Source of the DNA: Thermoanaerobacter ethanolicus JW 200
GTDB lineage: Bacteria > Bacillota > Thermoanaerobacteria > Thermoanaerobacterales > Thermoanaerobacteraceae
Length of the DNA stretch: 64,000 nt
Direction: 5' to 3'
NCBI RefSeq assembly: GCF_003722315.1
Contig: NZ_CP033580.1
Span: forward strand, 1,797,001 to 1,861,000
Position 1 is the first letter of the stretch. Each line of letters begins with the position of its first letter. The position numbers were made by a program, and so were the translations under genes. The notes below the pieces were generated by a model that ran no database searches, was not told where the DNA came from, and saw only the letters and a list, made by a program, of their open reading frames with translations. Below are positions 24,652-32,676 of this stretch, piece after piece.

Positions 24652-25927
24652 AGTTGTTGTAATAGGTGGAGGTTGGGCTGGTTGTGCAGCTGCTTTAACG
24701 GCTCGAAAAGCAGGGGCGGAAGTAGTGCTTTTAGAAAAGACTGATATGCTTTTGGGATGCGGACTTGTAGGAGGTATAATGAGAAATAACGGGAGATATA
24801 CTGCTGCAGAAGAACTTATATATTTGGGTGGAAATGAACTTATTGAAATAACAGATAAGGCAGCAAGACATGTAAATATCAACTTTCCTGGCCATGCTCA
24901 TGCAAATCTGTATGATGTGACAATGGTAGAACCAATGATTAGAAAAATGTTACTTGAAAAAGGGGTTACTATTAAGCTGATGACAAGAGCTACAGATGTT
25001 GTGATGGAAAGCAAAAAAAGAATAAAAGGAATAGTTTTAGCAGATGATACTATAGAGTATGGAGATGTTTTTATAGAAACTACTGGTTCTACAGGACCTA
25101 TGGGCAATTGCCTAAGATATGGAAACGGATGTGCTATGTGTATTTTAAGGTGCCCTTCTTTTGGTCCTCGAATTAGCATAAGTTATAGGGCAGGGGTAGA
25201 AGACCTTTTAGGAATGAGGGCAGATGAAGTTTATGGTGCTTTTAGTGGTTCATGTAAATTAAATAAAGAATCTTTAAGCAAAGAGATAAGAGAAAAGCTG
25301 GAAAGAGATGGAGTAGTAGTATTGCCTGTGCCTAAAGAAGATATTAACATGGAAAAATTGAATTTGAAGGTGTGTCAACAATATGCATTGCCAGAATACG
25401 CAGAAAATGTTATACTATTAGATACTGGTTATGTAAAGCTCATGACTCCTTTTTATCCATTAGAAAAACTTAGAAAAATTCCTGGCTTAGAAAGAGCACG
25501 TTATGATGACCCCTATTCTGGAGGAAAAGCTAATTCTGTAAGATATTTGTCAATGGCACCGCGAGATAATACAATGAAAGTTATAGGTTTAGAGAATTTA
25601 TTATGTGCAGGGGAGAAGTCTGGCTTGTTTACTGGGCATACTGAGGCAATGGTGACAGGATGTCTTGCTGGACATAACAGCGTAAGATTAGCTCTTGGCA
25701 TGCCTCTTTTGGAGTTACCAAGGAATTTAGCTTCTGGTGATTTGATAGCATATGCTAATGAAAGCATAAAGACGAAAGAAGGCTTGAAAAAGAGGTATAC
25801 TTTTGCAGGGGCAGAATATTTTGAGAGGATGAAACAATTAGGCCTTTATACTACTGATACCAACTTGATAAAAGAAAGGATCATGAGAAATAATTTATTA
25901 AAAATTTATGACGAAAAACTTGTATAA
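24644..25927 (+). CDS. FAD-dependent oxidoreductase of the GidA/TrmFO-like family
   Basis: A 427-residue protein with an N-terminal dinucleotide-binding motif VVVIGGGWAGCAAALTARKAG and a second FAD contact near the C-terminus (LLCAGEKSGLFTGHTEAM). It is related to MnmG/TrmFO but is shorter than MnmG, and it carries a cysteine group CAMCILRC (about 164-171). Being coupled to a PyrK-like reductase that would feed it electrons suggests a two-subunit NAD(P)H-driven enzyme. TrmFO uses folate, so tRNA methylation is only one option. The substrate is unknown. Confidence 0.75.
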   Translation: MVKVVVIGGGWAGCAAALTARKAGAEVVLLEKTDMLLGCGLVGGIMRNNGRYTAAEELIYLGGNELIEITDKAARHVNINFPGHAHANLYDVTMVEPMIRKMLLEKGVTIKLMTRATDVVMESKKRIKGIVLADDTIEYGDVFIETTGSTGPMGNCLRYGNGCAMCILRCPSFGPRISISYRAGVEDLLGMRADEVYGAFSGSCKLNKESLSKEIREKLERDGVVVLPVPKEDINMEKLNLKVCQQYALPEYAENVILLDTGYVKLMTPFYPLEKLRKIPGLERARYDDPYSGGKANSVRYLSMAPRDNTMKVIGLENLLCAGEKSGLFTGHTEAMVTGCLAGHNSVRLALGMPLLELPRNLASGDLIAYANESIKTKEGLKKRYTFAGAEYFERMKQLGLYTTDTNLIKERIMRNNLLKIYDEKLV

Positions 25928-25949
25928 ACGAAAAAATGGGTGAACACAT

Positions 25950-26660
25950 ATGGAAAGGTTGCAAAAATACTTAGCAGAATGTGGAATAGCCTCACGAAGA
26001 AAGTGCGAAGAGTATATTTTACAAGGCCGTGTAAAAGTAAATGGAAAAGTAGTAAAAGAGTTGGGAGTAAAAATCAATCCTGATGTTGACATAATTGAAT
26101 TTGATGATAAAATTGTGAGAAGAGAAAAGAAAAAAGTTTATATTATGTTAAATAAGCCAACAGGATATATTACTTCCGTAAAAGACCAGTTTGGCAGGCC
26201 TACAGTGATGGACTTAGTTAAAGTTAAGGAAAGAATATATCCTGTTGGCCGCTTAGATTATGATACATCAGGGCTTCTGTTACTCACAAATGATGGGGAG
26301 ATAGCCAATATCTTAATGCATCCTCGACATGAAATTGTGAAGACGTATATTGCAAAAATCAAAGGAATTCCAACACAAGAAGAGTTGGAAAGGTTTAGAA
26401 ATGGACTTTTGATAGGAGATTATTTGACTTCGAAAGCAGAAATAGAGATTTTAGCAGTTAAAAATGGGACAAGTGTTGTAGAAATAAAAATTCATGAAGG
26501 GAAAAATAGACAAGTTAGAAGAATGTGTGAGGCTATTGGACATCCTGTTATTTCTCTTACAAGAACTAAAATTGGTGAGTTATCTTTAGAAGGGTTAAAA
26601 CCAGGAGAGTGGAGGTATTTGACACAAAAGGAAATAGATTATTTAAAAAGCTTGAGGTGA
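25950..26660 (+). CDS. rluB: 23S rRNA pseudouridine synthase RluB family
   Basis: Converts a specific uridine of 23S rRNA helix 89 to pseudouridine. The 236-residue protein has an N-terminal S4 RNA-binding domain (1-60, MERLQKYLAECGIASRRKCEE) and the catalytic domain with the active Asp in GRLDYDTSGLLLLTNDG. The C-terminal EGKNRQVRRMCEAIGHPV is also characteristic. It is placed 22 bases behind the flavoprotein gene and directly before a GNAT gene. Confidence 0.93.
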   Translation: MERLQKYLAECGIASRRKCEEYILQGRVKVNGKVVKELGVKINPDVDIIEFDDKIVRREKKKVYIMLNKPTGYITSVKDQFGRPTVMDLVKVKERIYPVGRLDYDTSGLLLLTNDGEIANILMHPRHEIVKTYIAKIKGIPTQEELERFRNGLLIGDYLTSKAEIEILAVKNGTSVVEIKIHEGKNRQVRRMCEAIGHPVISLTRTKIGELSLEGLKPGEWRYLTQKEIDYLKSLR

Positions 26661-26663
26661 AGT

Positions 26664-27041
26664 ATGTTTTCAGTTAACTTTGCTAAAGCAGAGGATTTCG
26701 AAATTATTAAAAAAATTGCTAATGAGTGTAATTTGAAGGGAACTTTAAATTTTTTAGAAGAGATTTTCATGATTGCAAGAGAAGACAAGCCTTTTGGCTT
26801 TATTTCTATGAAAGTAGAAAATAATAATGCTATAATAACTAATTTGGCAATTTTGCCTTCCTACAGGGATAAGGGGTTTGAAAATTTAATGGTAAGAGTA
26901 GTACTTAATCATGCCCTAGATATGGGGTTAGAAAATGCTTGTGTCAATATACCTTTTTATAAAGATTTTTTTTGTAAATTAGGTTTTAAAGAAAAAGGCG
27001 ATTTTCAGATAGTTAAATTAAAAGAGTTTTTTGGAGAGTGA
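26664..27041 (+). CDS. GNAT-family acetyltransferase-like protein
   Basis: A 125-residue single-domain protein with the GNAT fold pattern: ITNLAILPSYRDKGFENLMVRVVLNHALDMG contains beta-4 and the acetyl-CoA loop, where the usual R/QxxGxG/A is only partly kept (RDKGFE). The C-terminal segment FYKDFFCKLGFKEKGDF is typical. The substrate is unknown. It starts 4 bases after rluB and is probably co-transcribed. Confidence 0.75.
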   Translation: MFSVNFAKAEDFEIIKKIANECNLKGTLNFLEEIFMIAREDKPFGFISMKVENNNAIITNLAILPSYRDKGFENLMVRVVLNHALDMGLENACVNIPFYKDFFCKLGFKEKGDFQIVKLKEFFGE

Positions 27042-27086
27042 GATATTTTTTTAAATATATTATTAAAAATCTTGGAGGTGTTTTCA

Positions 27087-27920
27087 ATGGAATTATGGTT
27101 TACAGAAAATCAGGATGAAAATTTGAGATTTTCTTTGAAAGTTAAAGAAACATTGGTGGTAGAAAAAACTCCTTATCAACATTTAGCAATACTCGATACA
27201 TATCAATTTGGAAGAGTATTAACTTTAGATGGTATACTTCAAACCACTGAAAAAGATGAATTTGTATATCATGAGATGATAGTACATGTACCCCTCTTTA
27301 TTCATAAAAATCCAAAAAGCGTGTTAATTGTTGGAGGCGGAGATGGAGGCTCAGTAAGAGAGGTCTTAAAGCACCCTTCTGTAGAAAGAGTAGTTTTGGC
27401 AGAAATTGACGAGGCAGTAGTGAGAAATTCTAAAAAATATCTTCCTACAATAAGCCAGGCATTAGATGACCCAAGAGTAGAAATAATGATTGGAGATGGA
27501 ATTAAATATGTTAATGAACACAAAAATGAATTTGATGTGGTAATAGTGGATTCTACTGACCCAATTGGGCCAGCTGTAGGGCTTTTTACTTCTGATTTTT
27601 ATAAAGCCGTATATGAATGCTTGAAAGAAGATGGTATTATTGTGGCTCAGACAGAATCACCTTTTATTTATGGAAAATTGATAAACAAACTCAGCAAAAT
27701 GTTCAAAGAAATATATCCTATTACAAAAGCATATATAGCAACAATACCGACTTATCCAGGAAGTTTGTGGACTTTTACCATGGGTTCAAAAAAATATGAC
27801 CCTGAAGAAGTGGACATAAATTCTATTCCAAGAATAGATACTAAATACTATACACCTGAAATTCACAAAGCGGCCTTTGTATTGCCTAAATTTGTGAAGG
27901 ATATTTTTGATGAGGTGTAG
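27087..27920 (+). CDS. speE: Spermidine synthase (polyamine aminopropyltransferase)
   Basis: Transfers aminopropyl from decarboxylated S-adenosylmethionine to putrescine or a related amine. The 277-residue protein has the family motifs [34 protein letters not shown] and the catalytic [14 protein letters not shown] 27087 follows GGAGGTG; the frame opens 5 codons earlier. In ancestral order agmatinase speB followed immediately; an IS110-family element now lies between. speD is at 49312. Thermophiles often make longer or branched polyamines, which cannot be judged here. Confidence 0.95.
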   Translation: MELWFTENQDENLRFSLKVKETLVVEKTPYQHLAILDTYQFGRVLTLDGILQTTEKDEFVYHEMIVHVPLFIHKNPKSVLIVGGGDGGSVREVLKHPSVERVVLAEIDEAVVRNSKKYLPTISQALDDPRVEIMIGDGIKYVNEHKNEFDVVIVDSTDPIGPAVGLFTSDFYKAVYECLKEDGIIVAQTESPFIYGKLINKLSKMFKEIYPITKAYIATIPTYPGSLWTFTMGSKKYDPEEVDINSIPRIDTKYYTPEIHKAAFVLPKFVKDIFDEV

Positions 27921-28006
27921 TGTGAAAGTAAAATAGTTAAATTTGGGCATGACAAAAAGGGCACCAAATAAAGCTGCCCAAAGCCAAATAATGGTAATAT
28001 ATAATG

Positions 28007-29266
28007 TTAAGTAATTTTTGGAGGGATAATAGTACAACCTTCTTTTTCTAAAAGTTTAATAGCTTTCTTAATATATTGTTGCTTATGCTTTTGATAAAGT
28101 TTTTCTGGCATATTAGTATAATCGGCGTCAGAAGGATTAAAAGGTTCCCTTTTCAAAAGCATATGATAGAGACAAGTGAGGATCATACGAGCAATAGCAA
28201 CAATTGCCCGTTTATGACCGCGGCGCTTTTTAATACGTTCATATTTAAGCCTAAAATAAGGATTCTTTTTATCCCTAATTGCTGCATTGGCACACTGTAT
28301 TAAGAGAGGTTTTAAATAAACACCTGCTCTTGAGACATGGACAGATTTTTTCTTACCTGCACTTTCGTTGTTTTGAGGAGTAAGACCAGCCCAAGAGCAA
28401 AGGTGCTTGTCAGATTTAAAAACTGTCATATCCGTGCCAATTTCAGCGATGATATAAGTTGCCGATTTTTCGGTTATGCCAGGAAGGGTAACAGAGATAT
28501 CAATCAAGTCTTGATAAGGTTTGGCCAATTGAGAAATGGCTTTATCCAACTCAGAAACACAAAGATTGATAAAGTCATAGTGTTTTCTGCAAACCTTCAT
28601 CTTGACTGATTGATCAACCCTCAATTCGTATCCAATAATCGACTGAATGACTTCGTCAGCCTTTTTATAAAGACTTTTGTGTAAAAGTGACTTGCAGTAT
28701 TCAGGGTCAAAAGTATCGCAAGTTAAAATATATTCAATGATAGAAGAAGCAGATTTACCGAAAGAATCACTCACGACGGAGGCTAAAGCGATGTTGGATA
28801 CGGTGGGGGCATTTTGAAGCCTGTTTTTTTCACTGGAACGATGTCCAATAAGTTTAGAACGATAGCGAACAAGTTCACGTAACATGCGGATATCCTTAGG
28901 AGGGACGAAACTAGAAGGGACGATATCGAATTTAAATAAATCGGCAATCCAGGTAGCATCCTTATCATCGGTTTTTTGTCCTTTAATGGCACGGAGATAC
29001 TTAGGATTAGCAATAACAACATGACAGGATTTTTCAAGGACATTAAAGATTGGAATCCAATACTTACCAGTGGATTCCATGCAGACTTCGAAACAATTGT
29101 AACTAAGAAGCCAATCCCTTAACTTAATAAGGTCAGAGTTAAAGGTAGAAAAGCGTCTTTTAACGTAAGTAGTAACATTATTAGAATCAGTAATAGCAAT
29201 AGCAGCAACTAGGAATTTTTTGTGGACATCTATGCCGCAGCAGATAGGGTGAACAATTTTTAACAT
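28007..29266 (-). CDS. IS110-family transposase (DEDD recombinase)
   Basis: RNA-guided recombinase of 419 residues. The N-terminal RuvC-like DEDD domain shows CGIDVHKK, CMESTGKYW and KTDDKDATWIADL; the C-terminal transposase_20 domain shows LPGITEKSATYIIAEIG and WAGLTPQNNESAGKKK with the Ser region. ATG at 29266-29264 is preceded by TTTTGGAGGG; the frame is open 57 codons further upstream, through the RNA leader, and that part should not be translated. The gene is intact, so the element may still be mobile. Confidence 0.93.
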   Translation of the reverse strand: MLKIVHPICCGIDVHKKFLVAAIAITDSNNVTTYVKRRFSTFNSDLIKLRDWLLSYNCFEVCMESTGKYWIPIFNVLEKSCHVVIANPKYLRAIKGQKTDDKDATWIADLFKFDIVPSSFVPPKDIRMLRELVRYRSKLIGHRSSEKNRLQNAPTVSNIALASVVSDSFGKSASSIIEYILTCDTFDPEYCKSLLHKSLYKKADEVIQSIIGYELRVDQSVKMKVCRKHYDFINLCVSELDKAISQLAKPYQDLIDISVTLPGITEKSATYIIAEIGTDMTVFKSDKHLCSWAGLTPQNNESAGKKKSVHVSRAGVYLKPLLIQCANAAIRDKKNPYFRLKYERIKKRRGHKRAIVAIARMILTCLYHMLLKREPFNPSDADYTNMPEKLYQKHKQQYIKKAIKLLEKEGCTIIPPKIT

Positions 29267-29280
29267 AAACAACCCTCCAA

Positions 29281-29465
29281 AAGAGATAAAAATTAAAATA
29301 TATAGACATTGACTGAATATCCAGCACATGAACACTAAGGAATTGCTTATACAATGATTAGTGTACGTGATCAAAGTCACACTTATTTGTGCTTGAGAAG
29401 ATATTCTACACATGTTAATATGCGGACTTGAGTCCAATGAGTGGTAGAAATAATTCCACTCCCTC
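29281..29465 (-). ncRNA. Candidate bridge RNA of the IS110 element
   Basis: IS110 elements of the long-left-end type encode a structured guide RNA upstream of the transposase. This leader contains consecutive short stems: GAGTGG/CCACTC (29440-29461), GGACT-TG-AGTCC (29424-29435) and GTGA/TCAC (29367-29380). Between them, bases 29385-29397 repeat the 13-base junction flank at 29544-29556. The ends of the RNA are guesses. A folding model or small-RNA reads would be needed to fix them. Confidence 0.5.
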
Positions 29466-29580
29466 CTCCGTGCTTTGTAGTATATCTATATATTTTAAAG
29501 AAATTATATCAAAAATATCGCTCAATAACACACTTTCATTACAATTTGTGCTTGAGCAAAGCGAAAGGATGTGGGTTAAT

Positions 29581-30447
29581 ATGATAGAAGGAAAATATTT
29601 TGTTGATCCGGGAAAGTTTTTAGGGGCTACTGAAGATTATGAAAAGGCAGAGGTAGTTATAGTAGGTTTGCCTATGGATTACACAGTGAGTTTCAAAGCA
29701 GGAAGCCGCTTTGGACCTGCTGCCATAAGGCAAGCCTCTTATGGTTTAGAATATTATAGTGTGTATTTAGATAGGAGGCTGGAAGATAAGAAATTTTATG
29801 ATTTAGGAGATTTAGTACTTCCTTATGGGAATGTGGAAAAGAGTTTAGATTTAATCTCAAAAGCTACAGAAGACATTTTGAAAAGTGGAAAAAAAGGATT
29901 GTTCTTGGGTGGAGAACATTTAGTGACTTATGGAATTTTAAAAGAGTACTTAAAAAAATATGAGGATAACCTTGTAATCCTTCATTTTGATGCCCATACT
30001 GATTTAAGAGAAGAATTTTTTGGTGAAGCATATTCTCACGCTACAGTGATGAGAAAAGTATGGGATATTGCTAAGGGTATTAAAATGTATAATTTTGGGA
30101 TAAGGTCAGGTGAAAAAGAAGAATTTGAGTTTGCAGAAAAAAATACCCATATGTTTTTGTACGAAGTAGTTGAACCTTTGAAAGGTGTAATTGATGATAT
30201 AAAAGATTATCCAATTTATATTAGCTGGGATATAGATGTTGTAGACCCTGCTTTTGCACCAGGCACTGGTACACCAGAACCAGGGGGAATAACCACAAAA
30301 GAGGCATTAGAGGCTATTCATATTTTAAAAGATTTAAATGTCGTTGGGATGGATTTGGTGGAAGTCTCGCCTTCTCACGATATAGCTGGTATAACCTCTA
30401 TTTTAGCAGCTAAACTTATAAGGGAATCTATCCTTTCCTTCTTCTAA
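29581..30447 (+). CDS. speB: Agmatinase (ureohydrolase family)
   Basis: Hydrolyses agmatine (or aminopropylagmatine in the thermophile pathway) to the amine and urea. 288 residues from ATG 29581 with the binuclear manganese ligands: GGEHLVTYG, LHFDAHTDLREEF, and SWDIDVVDPAFAPGTGTPEPGG. AAAGGA lies 11 bases upstream; ATG 29569 overlaps that site and was rejected. The IS110 element has separated it from speE and from the operon promoter, so expression may now depend on the element. Confidence 0.93.
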   Translation: MIEGKYFVDPGKFLGATEDYEKAEVVIVGLPMDYTVSFKAGSRFGPAAIRQASYGLEYYSVYLDRRLEDKKFYDLGDLVLPYGNVEKSLDLISKATEDILKSGKKGLFLGGEHLVTYGILKEYLKKYEDNLVILHFDAHTDLREEFFGEAYSHATVMRKVWDIAKGIKMYNFGIRSGEKEEFEFAEKNTHMFLYEVVEPLKGVIDDIKDYPIYISWDIDVVDPAFAPGTGTPEPGGITTKEALEAIHILKDLNVVGMDLVEVSPSHDIAGITSILAAKLIRESILSFF

Positions 30448-30453
30448 AATTTT

Positions 30454-30474
30454 GAGCCTTTTGGCTCTTTTTTT
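30454..30474 (+). terminator. speB terminator
   Basis: GAGCC (30454-30458), loop TTTT, GGCTC (30463-30467), then seven T. A TATAAT near 30499-30504 in the rest of the gap may serve the next gene. Confidence 0.75.
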
Positions 30475-30525
30475 ATTTTGTTTCTTTTGAAAAAATAGTA
30501 TAATATATTATGAGGAGGTATTAAT

Positions 30526-31923
30526 ATGAGCAATAAAATTAAAATTACAGAAACTGTATTAAGAGATGCCCATCAGTCACTCTTGGCTACTCGAATGTCG
30601 ACGGAAGAAATGCTCCCAATTGCAGAAAAATTGGATGCAGTAGGATATTATTCTATTGAAGCGTGGGGAGGAGCTACCTTTGATGCTTGTATGAGATTTC
30701 TTGACGAAGACCCTTGGGAAAGATTAAGAAGATTAAAGAAAAGGATAAAAAATACGCCTCTTCAAATGCTTTTGAGAGGACAAAATCTATTAGGATATAG
30801 GCATTATCCTGATGATATAGTAGAAAGATTTATTGAGAAGGCTGTTTACAATGGAATAGATATAATAAGAATTTTTGATGCTTTAAATGATGTACGAAAT
30901 CTTGAAGTTGCTATAAAAGCTACTAAAAAGGCGGGAGCTCACGCTCAAGGTACCCTTGTTTATACTATAAGTCCTGTTCACAACATTGACCATTATATTA
31001 AAGTAGCAAAAGAGCTGACAGAATTAGGAGTAGATTCCATATGCATAAAGGATATGTCAGGAATATTAACTCCTTATGTTGCTTATGAGTTAGTAAAAAG
31101 CCTTAAAGATACAGTAAATGTTCCTATACAGTTGCACAGCCATTATACGAGTGGAATGGCGGCCATGACTTATCTTAAAGCAATAGAGGCTGGAGTAGAT
31201 ATAATAGACACTGCTATTTCACCTTTGGCATTAGGAACTTCTCAACCTGCTACAGAAACAATGGTGGCAGCTTTAAAAGGCACTCAATATGACACTGGTT
31301 TGGATATGGAGTTATTATCAGAGATTGCTTCATACTTTAAAGAAGTAAAACAAAATCACAATAAAGAAATAGATTTATCTATGGTTATGGGTGTAGATAC
31401 AGATGTATTAATTTATCAAGTTCCAGGAGGAATGCTATCAAATTTGATTTCCCAATTGAAACAACAAAATGCTTTAGATAAGTACCCGGAGGTTTTAAAA
31501 GAAATTCCTAAAGTTAGAGAAGAATTAGGATACCCACCTCTTGTTACTCCTATGAGTCAGATGGTAGGGACTCAAGCCGTCTTGAATGTAATAACTGGAG
31601 AAAGGTATAAAATGGTACCAAAAGAAGTAAAAGATTATGTGAAAGGACTGTATGGTAGACCACCAGCGCCAATTTCAGAAGAAATAAAGAAGAAAATAAT
31701 AGGAGATGAAGAGGTAATAGATGTTAGACCAGCAGATCTTTTAAAACCGCAATTTGAAGCGATTAAAGAAGAGATTAAAGAGTATTATGAACAAGAAGAA
31801 GATGTTTTATCTTATGCTCTTTTCCCACAAGTAGCAAAGAAATTTTTTGAATACAGAAGAGCAAAAAAATATCAAATAGATGCAACTCTTCTTAATATGG
31901 AATATATGACATATCCAGTCTGA
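30526..31923 (+). CDS. Carboxyltransferase subunit of pyruvate carboxylase / oxaloacetate decarboxylase (PycB/OadA type)
   Basis: Metal-dependent TIM-barrel carboxyltransferase of 465 residues that moves CO2 between carboxybiotin and pyruvate/oxaloacetate. The N-terminal ITETVLRDAHQSLLATRM signature, GQNLLGYRHYPDD, CIKDMSGIL and the PIQLHSHYTSGMA metal ligands are clear, followed by the PYC_OADA helical domain (from about 300). No biotinyl domain is present, and no biotin carrier or carboxylase gene is in the window, so the partners must be encoded elsewhere. It is flanked by its own promoter region and terminator. Confidence 0.9.
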   Translation: MSNKIKITETVLRDAHQSLLATRMSTEEMLPIAEKLDAVGYYSIEAWGGATFDACMRFLDEDPWERLRRLKKRIKNTPLQMLLRGQNLLGYRHYPDDIVERFIEKAVYNGIDIIRIFDALNDVRNLEVAIKATKKAGAHAQGTLVYTISPVHNIDHYIKVAKELTELGVDSICIKDMSGILTPYVAYELVKSLKDTVNVPIQLHSHYTSGMAAMTYLKAIEAGVDIIDTAISPLALGTSQPATETMVAALKGTQYDTGLDMELLSEIASYFKEVKQNHNKEIDLSMVMGVDTDVLIYQVPGGMLSNLISQLKQQNALDKYPEVLKEIPKVREELGYPPLVTPMSQMVGTQAVLNVITGERYKMVPKEVKDYVKGLYGRPPAPISEEIKKKIIGDEEVIDVRPADLLKPQFEAIKEEIKEYYEQEEDVLSYALFPQVAKKFFEYRRAKKYQIDATLLNMEYMTYPV

Positions 31924-31949
31924 CAGGGAAATAATCTTCCCTGTTTTTT
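31924..31949 (+). terminator. Terminator after the carboxyltransferase gene
   Basis: CAGGGAA (31924-31930) and TTCCCTG (31937-31943) followed by six T. Confidence 0.8.
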
Positions 31950-31965
31950 ATATTTAAAAATCCCT

Positions 31966-31997
31966 CCTGTAACATATATTTTTATCCTTCATAACAT
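31966..31997 (+). promoter_or_regulatory. Possible sigma-K-type promoter before the LysM gene
   Basis: The gap contains AC, 16 bases, then CATAACATG, which differs by one position from the sigma-K form AC-N16-CATAnnnTA. The match is short and could be chance; it fits the spore-coat-like protein downstream. Confidence 0.25.
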
Positions 31998-32034
31998 GTA
32001 GTAGAAAGTTTAAGTTTAAAAGGAGGGAAATAAG

Positions 32035-32634
32035 ATGACAATAGATGGATCTTATTACAATCCCAACTATCCTAAGTATCCTTACCATCATCCCTATTAT
32101 CCACATCATCCTCATCCGGGACATTGTAAGACTTTTTATACAGTGCAGCCAGGAGATACTATGTGGTCTATAGCGAATATGTTTGGAATAAGTCTTGACT
32201 GCTTAATAAGAGCTAATCCTCAGATATCGGATCCTAATTTGATATATCCAGGGCAACAAATTTGCATACCTTTCTATTGTCCACCAGTATCTCCAGAAAC
32301 CTGCAAAACAATATACACAGTAAAACCGGGAGACAGTATGTGGTCTATAGCGAATATGTTTGGAATAAGTCTTGACTGCTTAATAAGAGCTAATCCTCAG
32401 ATATCGGATCCTAATTTGATATATCCAGGACAACAAATTTGCATACCTTTCTACTGTCCACCAGTGTCTCCAGAGGCCTGCAAGACAATATACACAGTAA
32501 AACCGGGAGACAGTATGTGGTCTATAGCTAATATGTTTGGCGTAAGTCTTGATGCATTGATAAGAGCAAATCCACAAATACCAGATCCCAATTTGATATA
32601 CCCAGGACAACAAATATGTATACCTTCTGCCTAA
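32035..32634 (+). CDS. Triple LysM-domain protein, spore coat/cortex type
   Basis: A 199-residue protein with no signal peptide: a Tyr/Pro/His-rich head (1-30) and three LysM domains at about 31-78, 90-137 and 149-196, repeated every 59 residues. LysM binds N-acetylglucosamine chains of peptidoglycan. Each repeat has YTVxPGDxMWSIANMFG and ends YPGQQICIP; linkers are CPPVSPE. Absence of a signal peptide, Cys/Tyr content and the architecture resemble SafA/SpoVID-type spore proteins made in the mother cell. ATG 32035 follows AAAAGGAGGG. Confidence 0.85.
   Translation: MTIDGSYYNPNYPKYPYHHPYYPHHPHPGHCKTFYTVQPGDTMWSIANMFGISLDCLIRANPQISDPNLIYPGQQICIPFYCPPVSPETCKTIYTVKPGDSMWSIANMFGISLDCLIRANPQISDPNLIYPGQQICIPFYCPPVSPEACKTIYTVKPGDSMWSIANMFGVSLDALIRANPQIPDPNLIYPGQQICIPSA
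32125..32634 (+). repeat. Three tandem 177-bp coding repeats
   Basis: Units begin at 32125, 32302 and 32479, each coding one LysM domain plus linker. Copies 1 and 2 are nearly identical at DNA level, including synonymous sites, over more than 140 bases. Copy 3 is more diverged. This indicates recent duplication or gene conversion. Confidence 0.85.
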
Positions 32635-32640
32635 ATATTT

Positions 32641-32676
32641 AATTGTTAAGGCACCTTTTAAGGTGCCTTAACAATT
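32641..32676. terminator. Bidirectional terminator between convergent genes
   Basis: AATTGTTAAGGCACCTT (32641-32657) and its exact complement (32660-32676) form a perfect 17-bp stem with a two-base centre. It serves the LysM gene and the convergent minus-strand gene, whose stop codon (32668-32670) is inside the stem. Confidence 0.85.

Larger units (their letters stand above)
27946..29548 (+). mobile_element. IS110-family insertion sequence between speE and speB
   Basis: One minus-strand transposase with a long untranslated leader (29267-29548) and a short other end. The boundaries are inferred: ATTTG occurs at both junctions (27941-27945 and 29544-29548), and removing one copy plus the material between rebuilds a 57-base speE-speB gap. 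That gives about 1.6 kb, a normal IS110 size. IS110 elements have no long terminal inverted repeats, which agrees with what is seen. Boundary error of several bases is possible. Confidence 0.6.

Noticed and set aside
29267-29437. 57-codon upstream extension of the IS110 transposase
   Set aside because: The GGAGGG site directly precedes ATG 29266 and the family starts with the DEDD motif there; the extension lies in the leader RNA.
29385-29556. 13-base repeat read as a simple target-site duplication of IS110
   Set aside because: Both copies are on the same side of the transposase gene, and IS110 elements make little or no duplication; a guide copy is the better explanation.
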